Assembly: GCA_021307315.1 (NCBI GenBank)
Contig: JAJSPD010000107.1
Span: forward strand, 51,980-115,979
Length of the DNA: 64,000 nt
Direction of reading: 5' to 3'
From: Bisporella sp. PMI_857
Taxonomy: Eukaryota; Ascomycota; Leotiomycetes; Helotiales; Helotiaceae
Shown: positions 19,901 through 31,802 of the stretch, in pieces
Layout of the letters: the number at the start of each line of letters is the position of its first letter
Position numbering within the stretch: the first letter of the stretch is position 1
The notes under the pieces: generated by a model
What the model saw: only the letters and a program-made list of their open reading frames with translations
Told to the model about the DNA's origin: nothing
Databases searched by the model: none
Position numbers and translations under genes: made by a program

Positions 19901-22900
19901 TCTCAACAGAGAGATAATAAGCAACGTCAAGGTGATAGCAATATCCTGCAAATAATACCAGTCCAGCAGCCAAAATCGCAAAGAGCTCTTCTTCAGATCT
20001 GTCGGTTCTTGTTCCCGAAACCACTAGTCCCAGAGTCTATCGTGACGGCCGAAGGTTTTATACGGATGCAAAGGAATCATCAATTTGTGAACAAGTACAA
20101 TCCTGTTATCTCTTCTGCTATTAGATGCAACCACGATGTCAATTTCACGCCCTCGTCACCTAAGGTCCTTGCGGCTCTCTATTATATGACCAATTATGTT
20201 ACAAAATCTCAGACAGATCGTGGCCAACTTGTACTTGCAGCTGCTGTTCTAAAGAAAGCTCAGGAGGTTGCCGAGTCTGAAGCTGCTGCAAATGTTGGGC
20301 TACCAGTCCCTAAACCTCTGGATATGGCTAAATTTGCGTTGAAAGCGTACCATAGGTTTACAAGAGATACAGAGGTTGGAGCTCCTGCAGTAGCCCATTT
20401 CCTCCTTAACCAACCGTCATTCTACATACCACAACGAGGGCGTTCTGTTACTATTAACTTCTACTGGGTGAAAGGCGCTTTTCAAACTGCACTTGCTGCA
20501 TTGTTAGATGAATCTGATCCTGATATTGCAGCAACAGAGGCAGAACAGTATACTGAGTTTGACTCGAAAAGTCGTCGCCCCTCATTATATGAGAACTACA
20601 GAAAACGGGGCCCGAGACTAGCGGCTCTTTGCTTCTACGAGTACTCTTCTCAAATCTTCGTACAGACTTTTGCTGCAGCTGCAGGACGTGCTATGTGCTT
20701 TCTGTTCGAAAATACACACCCACAATACGCAACTCATGTGCAAGTCTCGGTCAATTCTAGCGAAAGTCTAGCGACACCTTCCTTATGCGGGAGCTTTACC
20801 CGATTTCGAGATACTGAGAATAGTGTTCTTTCCAGCACATCTAGGACTCAGGACGAAATTGATGAGACTTTACTTGGCTTATTCTACCCGTGGAATAGAC
20901 TCCCTTTGGATTTTCCACAAAACCAACTTCACGATCTTAGAGCCTCCGAACATAAGAACACTTACATTTGGAGCCTGGTTGCTAAATCTCTCCCCTTATA
21001 TCTAGTACATCTATCTCAGAACGTTCTGCTTTTACGGCGGAGTAAAGAAGCTGCTGATAAGGACCGGAAGGAGCGAGGAATTGAGTTCAATGACTACCTA
21101 GAAACTACAGATTACAATACTTACAACGACGAGGAAGAGGTTAACATCGATCTCGATTTTGCTACACTCCTTCCTACACACCACCATCTGCTCCAAGCAG
21201 CTCTAGATGTCCGTGGTGATGTGAACCATGGCACTAGTAGGCTACGCGTCCTGCTTGATCCATTAAACACTGGCACGCATTTCTGTGACAGTGCAATAGT
21301 TAAGGCGTGGGGCAAGGAGCTTCAGGCATACTCAGAAGCTGGAGCTTCTACGTGTAATAGCGTACCCTCACTTTCTACGGTTGACCAATCGGCTTCCTTA
21401 ACCCCTTCTCTGGACCTCTTGCCTCTTTCGGCTGCCTCACTCTCTACCCTACAAACAACGTTTCACGTTACTCCTACTGCAGACTCTATAATTTCCCTGA
21501 TCAAAAGCCAGTACCAGCTGAACGGCAAACAGATGCTTGTGATCCGAGCTTTATTCGACCGGATCCTGTGTCCTGTTCCAATCAATACTACCAAAGACCA
21601 ATTCCTGCTTTACCTTGGGGGTGTCGGGGGCGTCGGAAAGACTTATCTGATTAAAGCCTTTCTCTTTGGTCTCTCTATTGTTCAGAAACAAGAAGATGTT
21701 CTCCTAACTGCTTCTACCGGTGCTGCAGCGGCAAACGTCGGCGGTTCAACCTACCACTCTGCTCTTGCCTTATATGGCAACCAACCTGTACGCCCAGCGA
21801 CCAAACTAAGGCTTGCTCATAAAAAAATCTTCATTGTCGATGAAGTCAGCATGGTCGGGCTTGAAGCGTTGGTTCAGTTAGACGACCGCTGCAGTGCTAT
21901 ATGGGATTCAAATAGAGAGGGCTCAACTGTCTTTGGCGGTCTTCCTATTGTTATCCTCTTAGGGGACTTCAATCAATTCACTCCTGTGGGCGGCCATGCG
22001 ATATGGAGGCAGAATATTTCTTACAACCAGGTACTTAGCTCCGGCAAGTCTATTTGGAGTCGGTTTAATAAGGTGATTTTTCTTACGGAACAAATGCGCC
22101 AAGCAGAAGACCTTTTATTTCAAGGTATGTTGGAAAGAGCACGCTCCGCAACATTAACAAAGGAAGATGTAGCTATCTTGAATCACCAGACAGTAGCCGC
22201 AAGGGTAGCAAGAGGAGAGGATCCTCCGGATCGAGCTGTAATTCGGATCAATCAGCTTCGCGAAGACGTGAACCTCACTCAACTCGAAATCTTCGCTAAA
22301 AAGAACAGCCAAAAAATATATCTCTTCCCTGGTCGGCATGACACTCCAAATATAGCTGATCTTGATCGTGAGGTCCTTATTAGGATGATGTTTCGAGTAG
22401 GAGAAACCGGCAAACTCAAAGGTCCTGGATTCCTTGCTTTTACCAAGGGAATGCCGGTTATGCTTTTACAGAACACGAACACTAGTTCAGGTTTGGTTAA
22501 TGGCATGACTGGAACTGCAGAGCGGGCAATCTTAGATACAGATGTGCAGCGTACGTATCTCCTTCTGTCTTTAGTCATATATTTACCTTTTGAAGCCACC
22601 TGGATAGAGCTAGACGACCTGTACATCCTGTGTACGTCCCCGCTTCTATGCCTTCTTGTACGCCCTACTCACAACCACAATCTTTCCTTCTCTAACCTGC
22701 CGGTGGCGCTCGTTCCTATCTTACCTATTGAAATGACAGGAGAAATCTCTGAAATGTCGAACCTTCCATTCCATCGGCACCAGGTTCCACTGACCCTTGG
22801 GTTTGCAATCACAGATTACAAGTGCCAAGGCTCTACATTCGTCAACCTTATTGTTGACTTGAAATTCCCTGCTCAGCGTGGCCTAAGTGAACATAAAAAA

Positions 22901-23071
22901 TGGACTTCTATCAACGTTCAACTAGGGAGGCTAAGATCGCTTTCTGGTGTCTGGTTACGGGAACCTATTACGCTTGCTGATGTACAAGCTTCACCTCACG
23001 CAGACCTCCAGCTTGAAATCCTGCGTTTAGAGGATATCGAACAAGACACTATTCGGTCGTGGACTACTTGA
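16987..23071 (+). pseudogene. Helitron Rep/helicase transposase, one frameshift
   Basis: Exons inferred at 16987-17498, 17552-18609, 18672-18942 and 18989-23071; the donor at 18943 (GTCTGT) is unusual. Order of parts: a coiled-coil Arg/Glu-rich N-terminus; a cysteine-containing CGICGGLFQED...CLTCNSYI region typical of Helitron N-terminal domains; YFTGAFPTLFPYG; the Helitron-like Rep region (RQACLGNYLQVKKGYWATAT, GIPLIWFTLNP); a likely HUH element MHVHTHTCTKY; a Rep tyrosine region YYMTNYVTKSQ; then a Pif1-type helicase with Walker A GGVGGVGKT, Walker B IFIVDEVSMVG and FAITDYKCQGST. A one-base loss at about 19655-19657 shifts the frame between Rep parts. Adding one base would give a ~1974-residue frame. 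Confidence 0.85.
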
Positions 23072-23601
23072 TCACGAATAGTCACGTGTTTAAGGTGGTG
23101 CAGGCTTTCTCTCTACTGGGACGACGTCCTTTTCGAGTAGCTCCTCCATCTAACACACACACAATAAGTGGGTCGACCTACTAAAGCAGTTGCTTTACTG
23201 CAGATCAGTAGGGACTATTTATTCCGTCAAATATGGGCGTCCCCTAGGATATCACAAATACGTTACACAATATTCGCTACAACGATGCTCCTTGAATAAT
23301 TGCTTTTTGCTACTCTTAGTCCATTGGAAATCCTGTATTCGGCCGGAGGAATCCTGTATCCGATTCAGGAATACCTGTATTTTGCCGGGATCAATGACGC
23401 GATGAATTAATCAATTGGTCACACGACCAGTCAACAATTCATTCAGTAGGACTTCTGTACTAGGATTTCATATTTCCAAGTCCTCTAGACGTTCTACTTC
23501 AACCTATCTTTAGGTCGAGAATAACCAAGCTTTTAAACTCTATAATACTTCATCCTCTTATTTAGGAACGTTTCGCGCTCGTTATACTGCTCTCTTTTAC
23601 A

Positions 23602-24523
23602 ATGCCTATACGTACACGCGACAAGGGAAGGAAGAGAGCTAGAGAGAGCTTTGATGAAGTTGAACAACTTGATTTACTATTAGGCCAGGAGGCGGGGTAT
23701 ACAGATTCGGTACGTAGGTGTTTGAATACAAGGCCAACAACCACTCTTGCCTATGATACTAACAGCAATAATTCAGACACTAAGCCCTAGCTCCCCGAGC
23801 GCACTCTCATCTCAGACTCCTTCCTCCTCTTATAAAGAAAAGAAACGGCTGTCCACCCCACCTCCACGATCAACCCTAAGTTGCGTGCCAAATATCAAAT
23901 ACTTCCGTGACCAAGAGATATATGTTGAAAACCTCGCGGAGCTTGTCCCTCCACTCAGTTGGGACCTTATCCAGGCGGGAACCTTGAAATGGCTCTCATA
24001 CGACGACCCTAAAGAAGAATACAACGATGAGAACCCACATGTAAAGTTTGGGATGATTCTTGTGGGCGAGCTCGGTACTTTCCTCAACCTAAAAGCTGCA
24101 GAAAATCATTTTAGCCCGGATAAACCTGAATTCTCTGCCCAGCTACTTGTGGAGGACTCAACACTTAACATCTTGAAAGGCCTGCTGTCCCGCTGTGGGG
24201 AAGGTTATTCTATCAACAATCCTTTAAGGATCAAGGTTCCTGAATCGGAGCTCTTGTCAGACTCTTTTACCAGCGGCGACCCATTCCCTGATGGGTTTGA
24301 CGGCACTTCTACTACTGACACTGATGACGGACCAATCTTAGCAGCCTCTGTTTTCACTTCAGGTGACAAAGTAGCGGCTCAGGTGTGGTTTGGAAGTTAC
24401 AATTTCAAGAACAGAACCGGACCGACTTTCAGATTGCTAAAACTGTGGAGGCTACAGCCAGGTGCTTCCACTCTTCCAAGTCAAGGCAGGGACCCCATCA
24501 CTCCGCGTAAAAGAAGGGGATGA
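23602..24523 (+). CDS. Helitron-linked protein, possible ssDNA-binding (OB-fold) type
   Basis: Two exons, 23602-23709 and 23777-24523, joined across a 67-bp intron (donor GTACGT, branch ATACTAAC, acceptor TTCAG), giving 284 residues. The N-terminus is basic and Ser/Pro-rich and probably disordered. The core (HVKFGMILVGELGTFLNL, FSAQLLVEDS, a FPDGFDG loop, and KVAAQVWFGSYNF...GPTFRLLKLWRL) has alternating strand-like segments. This pattern recalls phage gp2.5/DUF2815-type single-strand DNA-binding proteins. That resemblance is by eye only. It follows the Helitron gene on the same strand, where plant Helitrons often carry RPA-like genes. No stop or shift is present. Confidence 0.6.
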
Positions 24524-24874
24524 ATCATATAGTAATATAGTCACTTCAATATACCTGGTGCAGGAACGTCTCCCTCTGGGTGAGAGAACACCGCATACTA
24601 CCTAACACTTACCTAGATTCCCTGGCTTGCATCTTTTGATAGATAATCTTTTAAGTGTAACTACTCTAAACAACATACCATTTTTTTGGGCATGGCTATA
24701 AACGTACTTATCCTGATCCCGCAATTTACATATTTTCGCTTCACTATCGCTTTTCTACATGGCTATAATCTTAATATCCTCAAGATTTTTTAAAGGCGCT
24801 ATGGCTGCTTAATCATAACGCCTTTTCTTGTAATAGTGCGAAGGCTTCGTGCGAGCCGTAGGCTAGCACTCTAG

Positions 24875-24974
24875 TAAGAGGTTGCAGGTGGAAGAGAGCT
24901 CTTAAGGACGCTCTCTTCAGCTAATGTACCTAATCGGGTTAAGCCCGATTAGGCTCCTGTCCCTTTGTTCCGAC
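24875..24974 (+). repeat. Double-hairpin repeat (also inside 43319-43487)
   Basis: Two adjacent stem-loops: AAGAGAGC / GCTCTCTT at 24892-24899 and 24910-24917, then CCTAATCGGG / CCCGATTAGG at 24929-24938 and 24944-24953. The segment ends CCCTTTGTTCCGAC. The reverse complement of the whole ~100 bp, with both hairpins kept, occurs at 43319-43425. Two copies preserving both stems suggest a structured end of a mobile element. Confidence 0.7.
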
Positions 24975-25609
24975 ACGTAGGGCAATAAAATTTCTTTAAC
25001 AAAGCACAACTATTCAGCTTATACCACTGTCGGAACTCATGAAAGGCCTATATACGGCCCTCAGAGCCCTATAGCAAAAGTTGGAAATTGCTATGAGCCT
25101 TGTAGCTGCTGTAGCTCGCAAACTCATACAAGATAGTTCGCGGATGATACTTACGAAATACTATTTTTGCCATGCTCTGTGAATTTAAAGCCTTAGGCAC
25201 CTGGACCAACTGTGGCATGAAAGTGAACTTTCTGCCTTAGGCCCCAAAATGGTATCCGGCAACTTTTGCTTGAATTATGCATTCATTCGAAGAACACGGA
25301 GATAACATTGCCTGTGTGTACGGAAGGCTAAAACCATCAGCGACAACAATAAATAATTGCTCAATCGCGCATGAGCGTCAAACAATCTGGTCAATCATGG
25401 CCACCTACAGCAGCTCGCTAGCGATCGGCAAGCTTTGCGTACAGCAGCAATGCACATCGATGCCACGATTATCACCAGGCTGCAGTTCAGGTACAAGAAC
25501 CCAGCCTGCATTCAACCTTCAATCCAACTCGACAAACACCTCCACCTACGTGCTGACTCTGCGACGATTCACGGCAAGCTATATTTCTTAAAGTTCTCGA
25601 AAACTATCC
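24975..25609. other. Upstream region of the first HET-NACHT-WD40 gene; no gene
   Basis: No supported open frame. The last few hundred bases before 25610 are expected to hold its promoter and leader, but no clear TATA or operator-like site is seen. Confidence 0.4.
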
Positions 25610-28600
25610 TTGCTAATGCGTCTTCTGCAACGCAACAGCACTGGCCAGTTTAGCCTGACCGAGGACCTAAATGGCGATGGCATTCCCCAATATGCTATTC
25701 TTTCACACACATGGGGGGCGGATATAGAGGAGGTTACTTTTGAGGACATAATAAACGGCACTGGCGAGGATAAGCCTGGCTATGAGAAGATCCAGTTCTG
25801 TGAAGAACAGGCTAGACAGGATGGTCTGCTATACTTTTGGATTGACACCTGCTGTATCGACAAGAGAAGCGACGCTGAAATCTCACGCTCTATTAACTCT
25901 ATGTTCCGCTGGTACCGTAATGCGACTCGATGCTACGTTTATTTGTCGGATGTCTCTATTCCTCCCGTCGACATCAACAATGAGGGCAATCCGCGGGCGT
26001 GGGAATCGGATTTCCGGAAGAGTAGATGGTTCACTCGAGGCTGGACGCTTCAAGAGCTCCTTGCTCCATTTTCGGTTGAATTCTTCTCCCGGGAACGCAA
26101 GCATCTTAGTGACAAGAGTTCTCTAGGGCAACTGATTTGCGAGATCACGAACATTCCTCACTCTGCGCTTCAAGGAGATCCTTTATCTCAGTTCAGCTTC
26201 CAGGAGCGATCGCGATGGATACAACACCGCCGGACCAAGCGAGAAGAAGATATAGCGTACTCATTGCTAGGTATTTTCGACGTCTATATACTCCCTATCT
26301 ATGGCGAGGGGACAGCAAATGCACTCGCCCGGCTTAAGGACGAGTTCGACAAGATGCAAAAATGTATCCAAGAGTTACACCTTACTGATCCCCGCGATGA
26401 CAAGAGGCGTATTGAGGACACTAAGGGTAGCTTACTAGAGGACTCGTATCGCTGGATCCTTGAGAACTCCCACTTCCAACAATGGCGCAGCGCCCAGCAG
26501 AGCCGACTGCTATGGATTAGAGGGGATCCCGGCAAGGGCAAGACAATGCTACTCTGCGGCATTATCAGCGAGCTGAAGAGGTTTATAGCCAGTTCGGATC
26601 TTCTATCGTACTTCTTCTACCAGGCTACTGATTCGCGAATTAACAACGCAACAGCCATGCTGCGAGGTCTGATATATATGCTTGTCGATCAGCAGCCATC
26701 GCTTGTCTCGCATGTACGGAAGAAGTATGATCAACGAGGCAAAACTCTTTTCGAGGATGCGAATGCCTGGGTTGCTTTGTCCGAGATTTTCACAAGCATT
26801 CTGCAGGACCCGGGCTTAAACACAACCTACTTGATCATCGATGCACTCGATGAATGCGTAGCAGACTTGCCGAAACTATTAGACTTTATCGTCCGGAAGT
26901 CGTCCGAATCTCCTCGTGTCAAGTGGATTGTCTCTAGCCGTAACTGGCCGGATATCGGGGAACGGCTGATGAACGCCGGGCAGAATCTCAGTCTTGAGCT
27001 GAATGTAGAGTCTATTTCTGCGGCTGTCAGCATATTCATCCGACATAAAGTGCTTGAGCTGGCACAGCGAAAGAAGTATAACAACAGGATTCGAGACGCA
27101 GTGCTCGACCATCTATCCTCAAATGCGAACGGCACTTTCCTCTGGGTAGCTTTGGTCTGTCAGGATCTCGAGAGCATCCCCAAATTGGCTATTCTCGCAA
27201 GGCTAAACGATTTTCCACCAGGGCTTGACGCTCTTTACGAGCGAATGATGAAGCAAATACACAACTCAAACTATACTAATCTCTGCAATCGAATACTAGC
27301 CTCGATCGCGATCGTGTACCGACCTGTCACTTTGCCTGAGCTGGCATCGCTCATCGATGTGCTCGAAGACATGTCCGACGATGTAGAGTCATTACAGGAG
27401 ATTATTGGCTTTTGCGGTTCGTTCTTAACCGTTCGAAAAGATGCGATCTATTTTGTACATCAGTCCGCAAAGGACTACCTTCTTGCAAAGGCATTCAATG
27501 AAATCTTTCCTTCTGGAGAGAAAGGGACCCACTATGTCATCTTCTTGAGATCACTCGAGGTCATGTCTAGGACTTTGCGACGAGACATCTATAGCCTAAA
27601 TGCTCCTGGAATCTCTATCGACCAAGTCAAGGAGCCTGAGCCAGACCCACTAGCCGCAGCACGATATTCTTGTCTCTACTGGGTGGACCACCTGATCGAC
27701 TGTTATACTCGAGGGAACACAACCAATAACCTTGAATGCAGTGGCTCGGTCTGCAGCTTTTTAAGAAAGAGCTATCTTTACTGGCTTGAGGCGCTTAGCC
27801 TAATGAAAAGCCTGCCAGATGGTATCGTGATGATTATGAAGCTCGAGAATTTTCATGTAAGTTTCTTTATGTTATTTGACTATATCGTGAGAAAAATATG
27901 CTAAGTAAACAAGGCCGATGAAAATCCCGACTTACGTGCGTTTATACATGATGCAAAGCGGTTCGCCCTCTATAGCCGACCAGTAATTGAACAGGCACCC
28001 CTTCAATCATATTGTTCAGCACTTGTCTTTTCTCCAGAAAAGAGCATTGTTCGAGATACATTTGAAAATTGCATCCCCTCTTGGATCCAAAGAAAGCCTA
28101 GAGTACAAGAGCATTGGAGTGCAGCGCTGCAGACGCTCGAAGGCCACTCGAGCTCCGTCAGCTCGGTCGCCTTCTCACCAGACGGCAAGCAGGTCGTGTC
28201 TGGGTCTTCTTCTTCTTCTTCTTCTTCTTCTTTATTTAACGTCTGGTGGGCTACACGAAGTGTAGCTGCCACAACACCTCCCGAAGGGTATAAAGACGTG
28301 GAGAGGCTATACTACAGTCTAATTATTTACGCAAGGCCCAGGTATTACCCCTTCTACCCCCTGCTAATAGTTTTCCTACAGATATCAATCCAATTAATAG
28401 CCGAAGCGTGCCTTCCTGAAGGCGTATCAACTTGCAATCCTACCTCCGCCGGTTGGGTAGGCATTCAACATATCTGTTCTAAATATATACAGTGCTTGTT
28501 CCTGTTCTGAGGCTAAGTTCACATACAGTTTTGTACTACAAAGGAAAAATAAAAGTAATAACACAAGTTATGAAGGTAGTGTAACACTCAGTTCGCTTGG

Positions 28601-29031
28601 GTGTCGTGTCTGGGTCTGGGGACAAGACGGTACGGCTCTGGGACGCCGCGACTGGAGCACTACAGCAGACGCTCGACGGCCACTCGAACTGGGTTAGCTC
28701 GGTCGCCTTCTCACCAGACGGCAAGCAGGTCGTGTCTGGGTCTAACAACACGGTACGGCTCTGGGACGCCGCGACTGGAGCAGTGCAGCAGACGCTCGAG
28801 GGCCACTCTGCCTCCGTCACTTCGCTCGCCTTCTCATCAGACGGCAATCTGCTACCTACTTTACGTGTATCTAATCATTGGGTAGTAGAAGGTAAAGCAA
28901 ATATTCTCTGGCTGCCTCCTGATTACCGATCTACGTGTGAAGCTTTTAGTGATAAAACTATCGTTTTAGGACATTCATCGGGGAGACTTTCATTTCTTCA
29001 GTTTAGACAAGGGCTAAAGCTTGTAGTATAG
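25610..29031 (+). pseudogene. HET-NACHT-WD40 (HNWD-type) receptor gene broken by LINE
   Basis: Exon 1 (25610-27856, 749 codons) encodes an N-terminal HET domain (YAILSHTWG, LYFWIDTCCIDK, RWFTRGWTLQELLAPFSVEF) and a NACHT domain (Walker A GDPGKGKT, LIIDALDEC). A 57-bp intron (27857-27913, GTAAGT...AACAAG) follows. Exon 2 encodes PSWIQRKPRV and the start of a WD40 repeat. At 28208 a LINE fragment interrupts the first WD repeat; the frame resumes at 28618 for two further repeats (the last partial) and the conserved tail ending in FRQGLKLVV. Without the insert and one duplication copy the exon stays in frame (984 residues). HNWD proteins are fungal NOD-like receptors that control incompatibility cell death. 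The intact paralogue is at 58500-62546. Confidence 0.88.
28208..28602 (-). mobile_element. 5'-truncated LINE fragment inside WD40 region
   Basis: A 395-bp insert flanked by GTCGTGTCTGGGTCT at 28193-28207 and 28603-28617. Read on the minus strand it ends with the stem-loop GCTACACTTCGTGTAGC, then GACGTTAAATAA and a (GAA)n tail, the same 3' design as LINE-1a and LINE-1b. It contains no coding motif, only 3' UTR. Insert plus duplication is 410 bp, which shifts the receptor frame. Confidence 0.82.
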
Positions 29032-29457
29032 AACTAGTATAATAAACCTTGTATTATAGTCTTAATATGATATCTCTTTCTTTGTATCTCTATTTCATAG
29101 AGGGTTCAAGGGGAGCGCGTGGCTTTATTGTAATTAATAATTGCCACTTGGTTTCTAGAATCTTCTAGATTAACTCTTACAGTATAAGTCGTAAACTGGA
29201 CGGAGGGACATTGACATTCCCTAAACATCCTCACACCACCTTTTGTTGCAGAATCCATATTGGTCTAAGCGGCCGTAAAATTTTTATTATAGATAATTAT
29301 TAAATATGGGAATATTGCTGTGTATCAAGGATCACAACGGGAGCAGGTTTGCCGGTGGTGTGGTTGAGTTGATATCAGACAATAGATACACAGTTTGAAA
29401 CTAGTCCATACACGGTATGCTGGAAGCTAGATTACTCCTGAGATCATTCTTCCTGGA
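29032..29457. other. 3' flank of the HET-NACHT-WD40 gene; no gene
   Basis: The first ~80 bp (ATGATATCTCTTTCTT, TTTCATAGAGGGTTC) resemble the 3' flank of the intact paralogue at 62570-62630, so the duplication covered the gene end. No other feature is seen. Confidence 0.55.
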
Positions 29458-29823
29458 GGGGTTACAGTTGGGCCAAGGTAGAGAAAAGCTTGGCCAGAGT
29501 ACTATCCTCCCCCCTAAATAAACGTTAAAGTATGGGTCATATGGGTATTGCCAAGAGCTTTTGTCGCCAGTCAAGTTAAGAGTTTGACTCTTCTGCCCCA
29601 TCGCTGCTGGCTCGTGCAAGAAGGAAAAATGGGCATTAAGTGGGTTTTGCAAGGAGCTGCAAGGGCATATAGCCATTCAGAAGCAGCAATACCCATGGAG
29701 CCCACCCTTTAACCTCTATTTAGGGGGGAGGATAGTAGAGGGCTTTACGCTAGTAAAAGTTAATCCAGGGTAGAAAGCAGCGCTTCTAAAGCTTGGCCAG
29801 GGTAGAGAATAACGCTGTAACCC
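29458..29823. repeat. 366-bp inverted-repeat (MITE-like) element
   Basis: Starts GGGGTTACAG and ends CTGTAACCC. The arms of roughly 100 bp match imperfectly (ACTATCCTCCCCCCTAAATA on both, plus ATGGGTATTGC and CTTGGCCAG). The right arm carries extra internal sequence. No clear target duplication is visible at the ends, and no coding motif lies within. Confidence 0.6.
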
Positions 29824-31700
29824 GACTAGCGACGTGGCTGCTGCTCCCTCAGTTGGGAAGGCTTATTAACTGGAGCGCTTCAATATTTCTTACGTCTCTT
29901 CCCCACATTCCTAGGAGCGCTAAACGTAAAACGATCCTGACTAAGAGGTCTCGGCTTGCAGTCCTATCCGGGACATCACCACGGGTTTCCTGGCTGTTTT
30001 CGGATTGCCACTGTAAGAAGAAGGAAACTGTCATAGGACGTAAGTTATTGGGCAGTGCATGTAGGGTCGGGCTGCAGCGGCTGCCCCGCCCCTGAACTTC
30101 TGATTGAAATATCTCAAACCTCAATGTTCCTGCATTTTTTACCAGTTTTGTGCTTCCTGATATAATATGGCTCCTCTGGTTACTTCATGTATTTTAATAC
30201 CTATTCTTAACTTGTGAAATGGGCCAATTAACAGCACTTTGAACCTGTTTAATGTTAGGTAAGTTATACAATGCCATCACGATGACGTCGTTTTGGAACC
30301 GCATCTCAGCCCTAGCAGCTACTCTGATTCATAAATAGATAGTATTTTCCACAGTCAATCTTTAATACAACGGCTAGTAGCGCGGTGGCGCCGCTGACGG
30401 TGGGGAGTGCCGGGATACTAGATCTTGTAGGCGCTGAAGTGGTGAGCTGGAGTGCCGAAAGTGGAGGCGGTACATAACACATAGAGAGATTCTGATAGGT
30501 GGAGCGGCGGTGAGGGAGGAGTGCAGGCGGGGGAGCTGCTTGCGGGCGCGTGGTAGTGGATCAGCTGGTGGTTCTCGTAATGTAAGGTGCTGGAGTAGTG
30601 TGGCACAAGTCAACTGCAATTCTGATACAAGACTAATCTCTACCCTCTCTACTACGTCCCGAGTCCCCTACTTATACCCTCCGTACCCCTGGCGGCTCCC
30701 CACGTGCCCATACATGCCCAGCATCATGGCTCTTACCGAGCCGCTCCTTGCCCCTTTAGCACATGACATCCTGGCACCTGACACGTAAACACCAGGGACT
30801 TCGCTTAATCTCCCCAACGGTTCACCGTTAAGATGCGTTATGAGGCGAACAGTATATGTAGGTTGAGTTTACGTGTGGGATGGGTTTATTTACTCTTGAG
30901 CCGAGACGAAATATTAAACATAGCGAGCCTCAGGCCTCAGGATGCCACGTCGAATTAGGCTCAATCATATCCCTGCTGCAGGCAATATTCATCGTTACGG
31001 GACAATGGTACACACATCCTTGGGCTACGACTCTTTTTCGTTCTCAGCTCATGGGTTTCTGGTTAGCTTTTTTCTCCAGCCCCTCTCCGCGAGCTGTCTC
31101 AACCAGTTATATACATCTTCTAACATTTAACGTTCATCCTTCTATTCCCCTGTACAGGAGGCTCTCCCATAGGCGCCGTATCATCGCAGCCATGTATTGA
31201 TTTTCTTTGAGGATGCTATAAGGGGCTTGGTGTGGCGAGCAGGATATTAGACATGGTTGAATCCATGCAATACAAATCGGCGACTAGCTTCTCTAATACT
31301 ATAGGTGAAATATGAAGTTTTGGATTATGTACATTTTATTAATGTACAAAATAATTTGTCTGTTTAACGAAATTGAGCATGACAGCGAGAGAAACGATTG
31401 GCTTAAACGAAGTTACACACAATAGATTTTTCAGATAGAGTAATTTAATTGCACAATACAGTTTCATATACCTAAAATACTGGCATATCAAGATGTGTTT
31501 AACAGCTTTCTTTCGATATCGCTTATGACAAGTGCGTCCCCGAACTTCATTATTCATACAGGCCTCAAAAGGGAAGCTGGTGCAACCATGCCGGCTTTTC
31601 TTTCGGTGCGCCACTTTGTATCCTCATTTGAGCAACCTGTACAGTCGGTTTAACTGTCTTGGGATAAGGATGCGAGTGTAGACACAGAGTCACTGTATCT
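29824..31700. other. Long stretch without a supported gene; possible LTR debris
   Basis: GC-rich sequence at 30370-30780. Read on the minus strand from about 30780 it begins TGTCAGGTGCCAGG and includes a TATAAGTAGG box, and nearby reads TTGTATCAGAATTGC, loosely like an LTR followed by a primer-binding region. No matching duplication was found, so this is weak. The remaining short open frames (29793, 30880, 31339) show no motif. Confidence 0.35.
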
Positions 31701-31707
31701 TATATAA
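31701..31707 (+). promoter_or_regulatory. TATA box upstream of secreted protein gene
   Basis: TATATAA lies 96 bp before the ATG at 31803, a typical fungal distance, in otherwise mixed-composition DNA. Confidence 0.5.
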
Positions 31708-31802
31708 AGCCCTCTGCTTGCTTTCCAAATGGCGGCTTCGTTGCTTGTCCGTACTCGAACGTTGGCTCATAGCAGCCCAAAATCCCCGAAGCCGGTTTCA
31801 CC

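Larger units (their letters stand above)
16987..24523 (+). mobile_element. Helitron-type rolling-circle element (termini undefined)
   Basis: Coding span of a Helitron: a multi-exon Rep/helicase gene followed 531 bp later by a same-strand gene. Upstream and downstream non-coding sequence probably belongs to it. The canonical 5' TC and 3' hairpin-CTRR ends could not be assigned. A double-hairpin repeat at 24875-24974 is near where a 3' end might lie, but it also occurs as a separate insertion at 43319. Confidence 0.75.

Noticed and set aside
24929..24974. Helitron 3' terminus at the CCTAATCGGG hairpin
   Set aside because: No CTRR end follows at the expected distance, and the same unit occurs as a 9-bp-duplicated insertion at 43319.
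28196..28510. Serine-run protein after the first WD40 part
   Set aside because: The Ser codons are the (TCT)n complement of a LINE tail; it is a read-in to the insertion, not a gene.
30611..30782. Possible minus-strand LTR (TGTCAGG...TTGCA with TATAAGTAGG)
   Set aside because: No matching 5-bp flanks (TCAAC versus CGTAA) and no second copy in the window.
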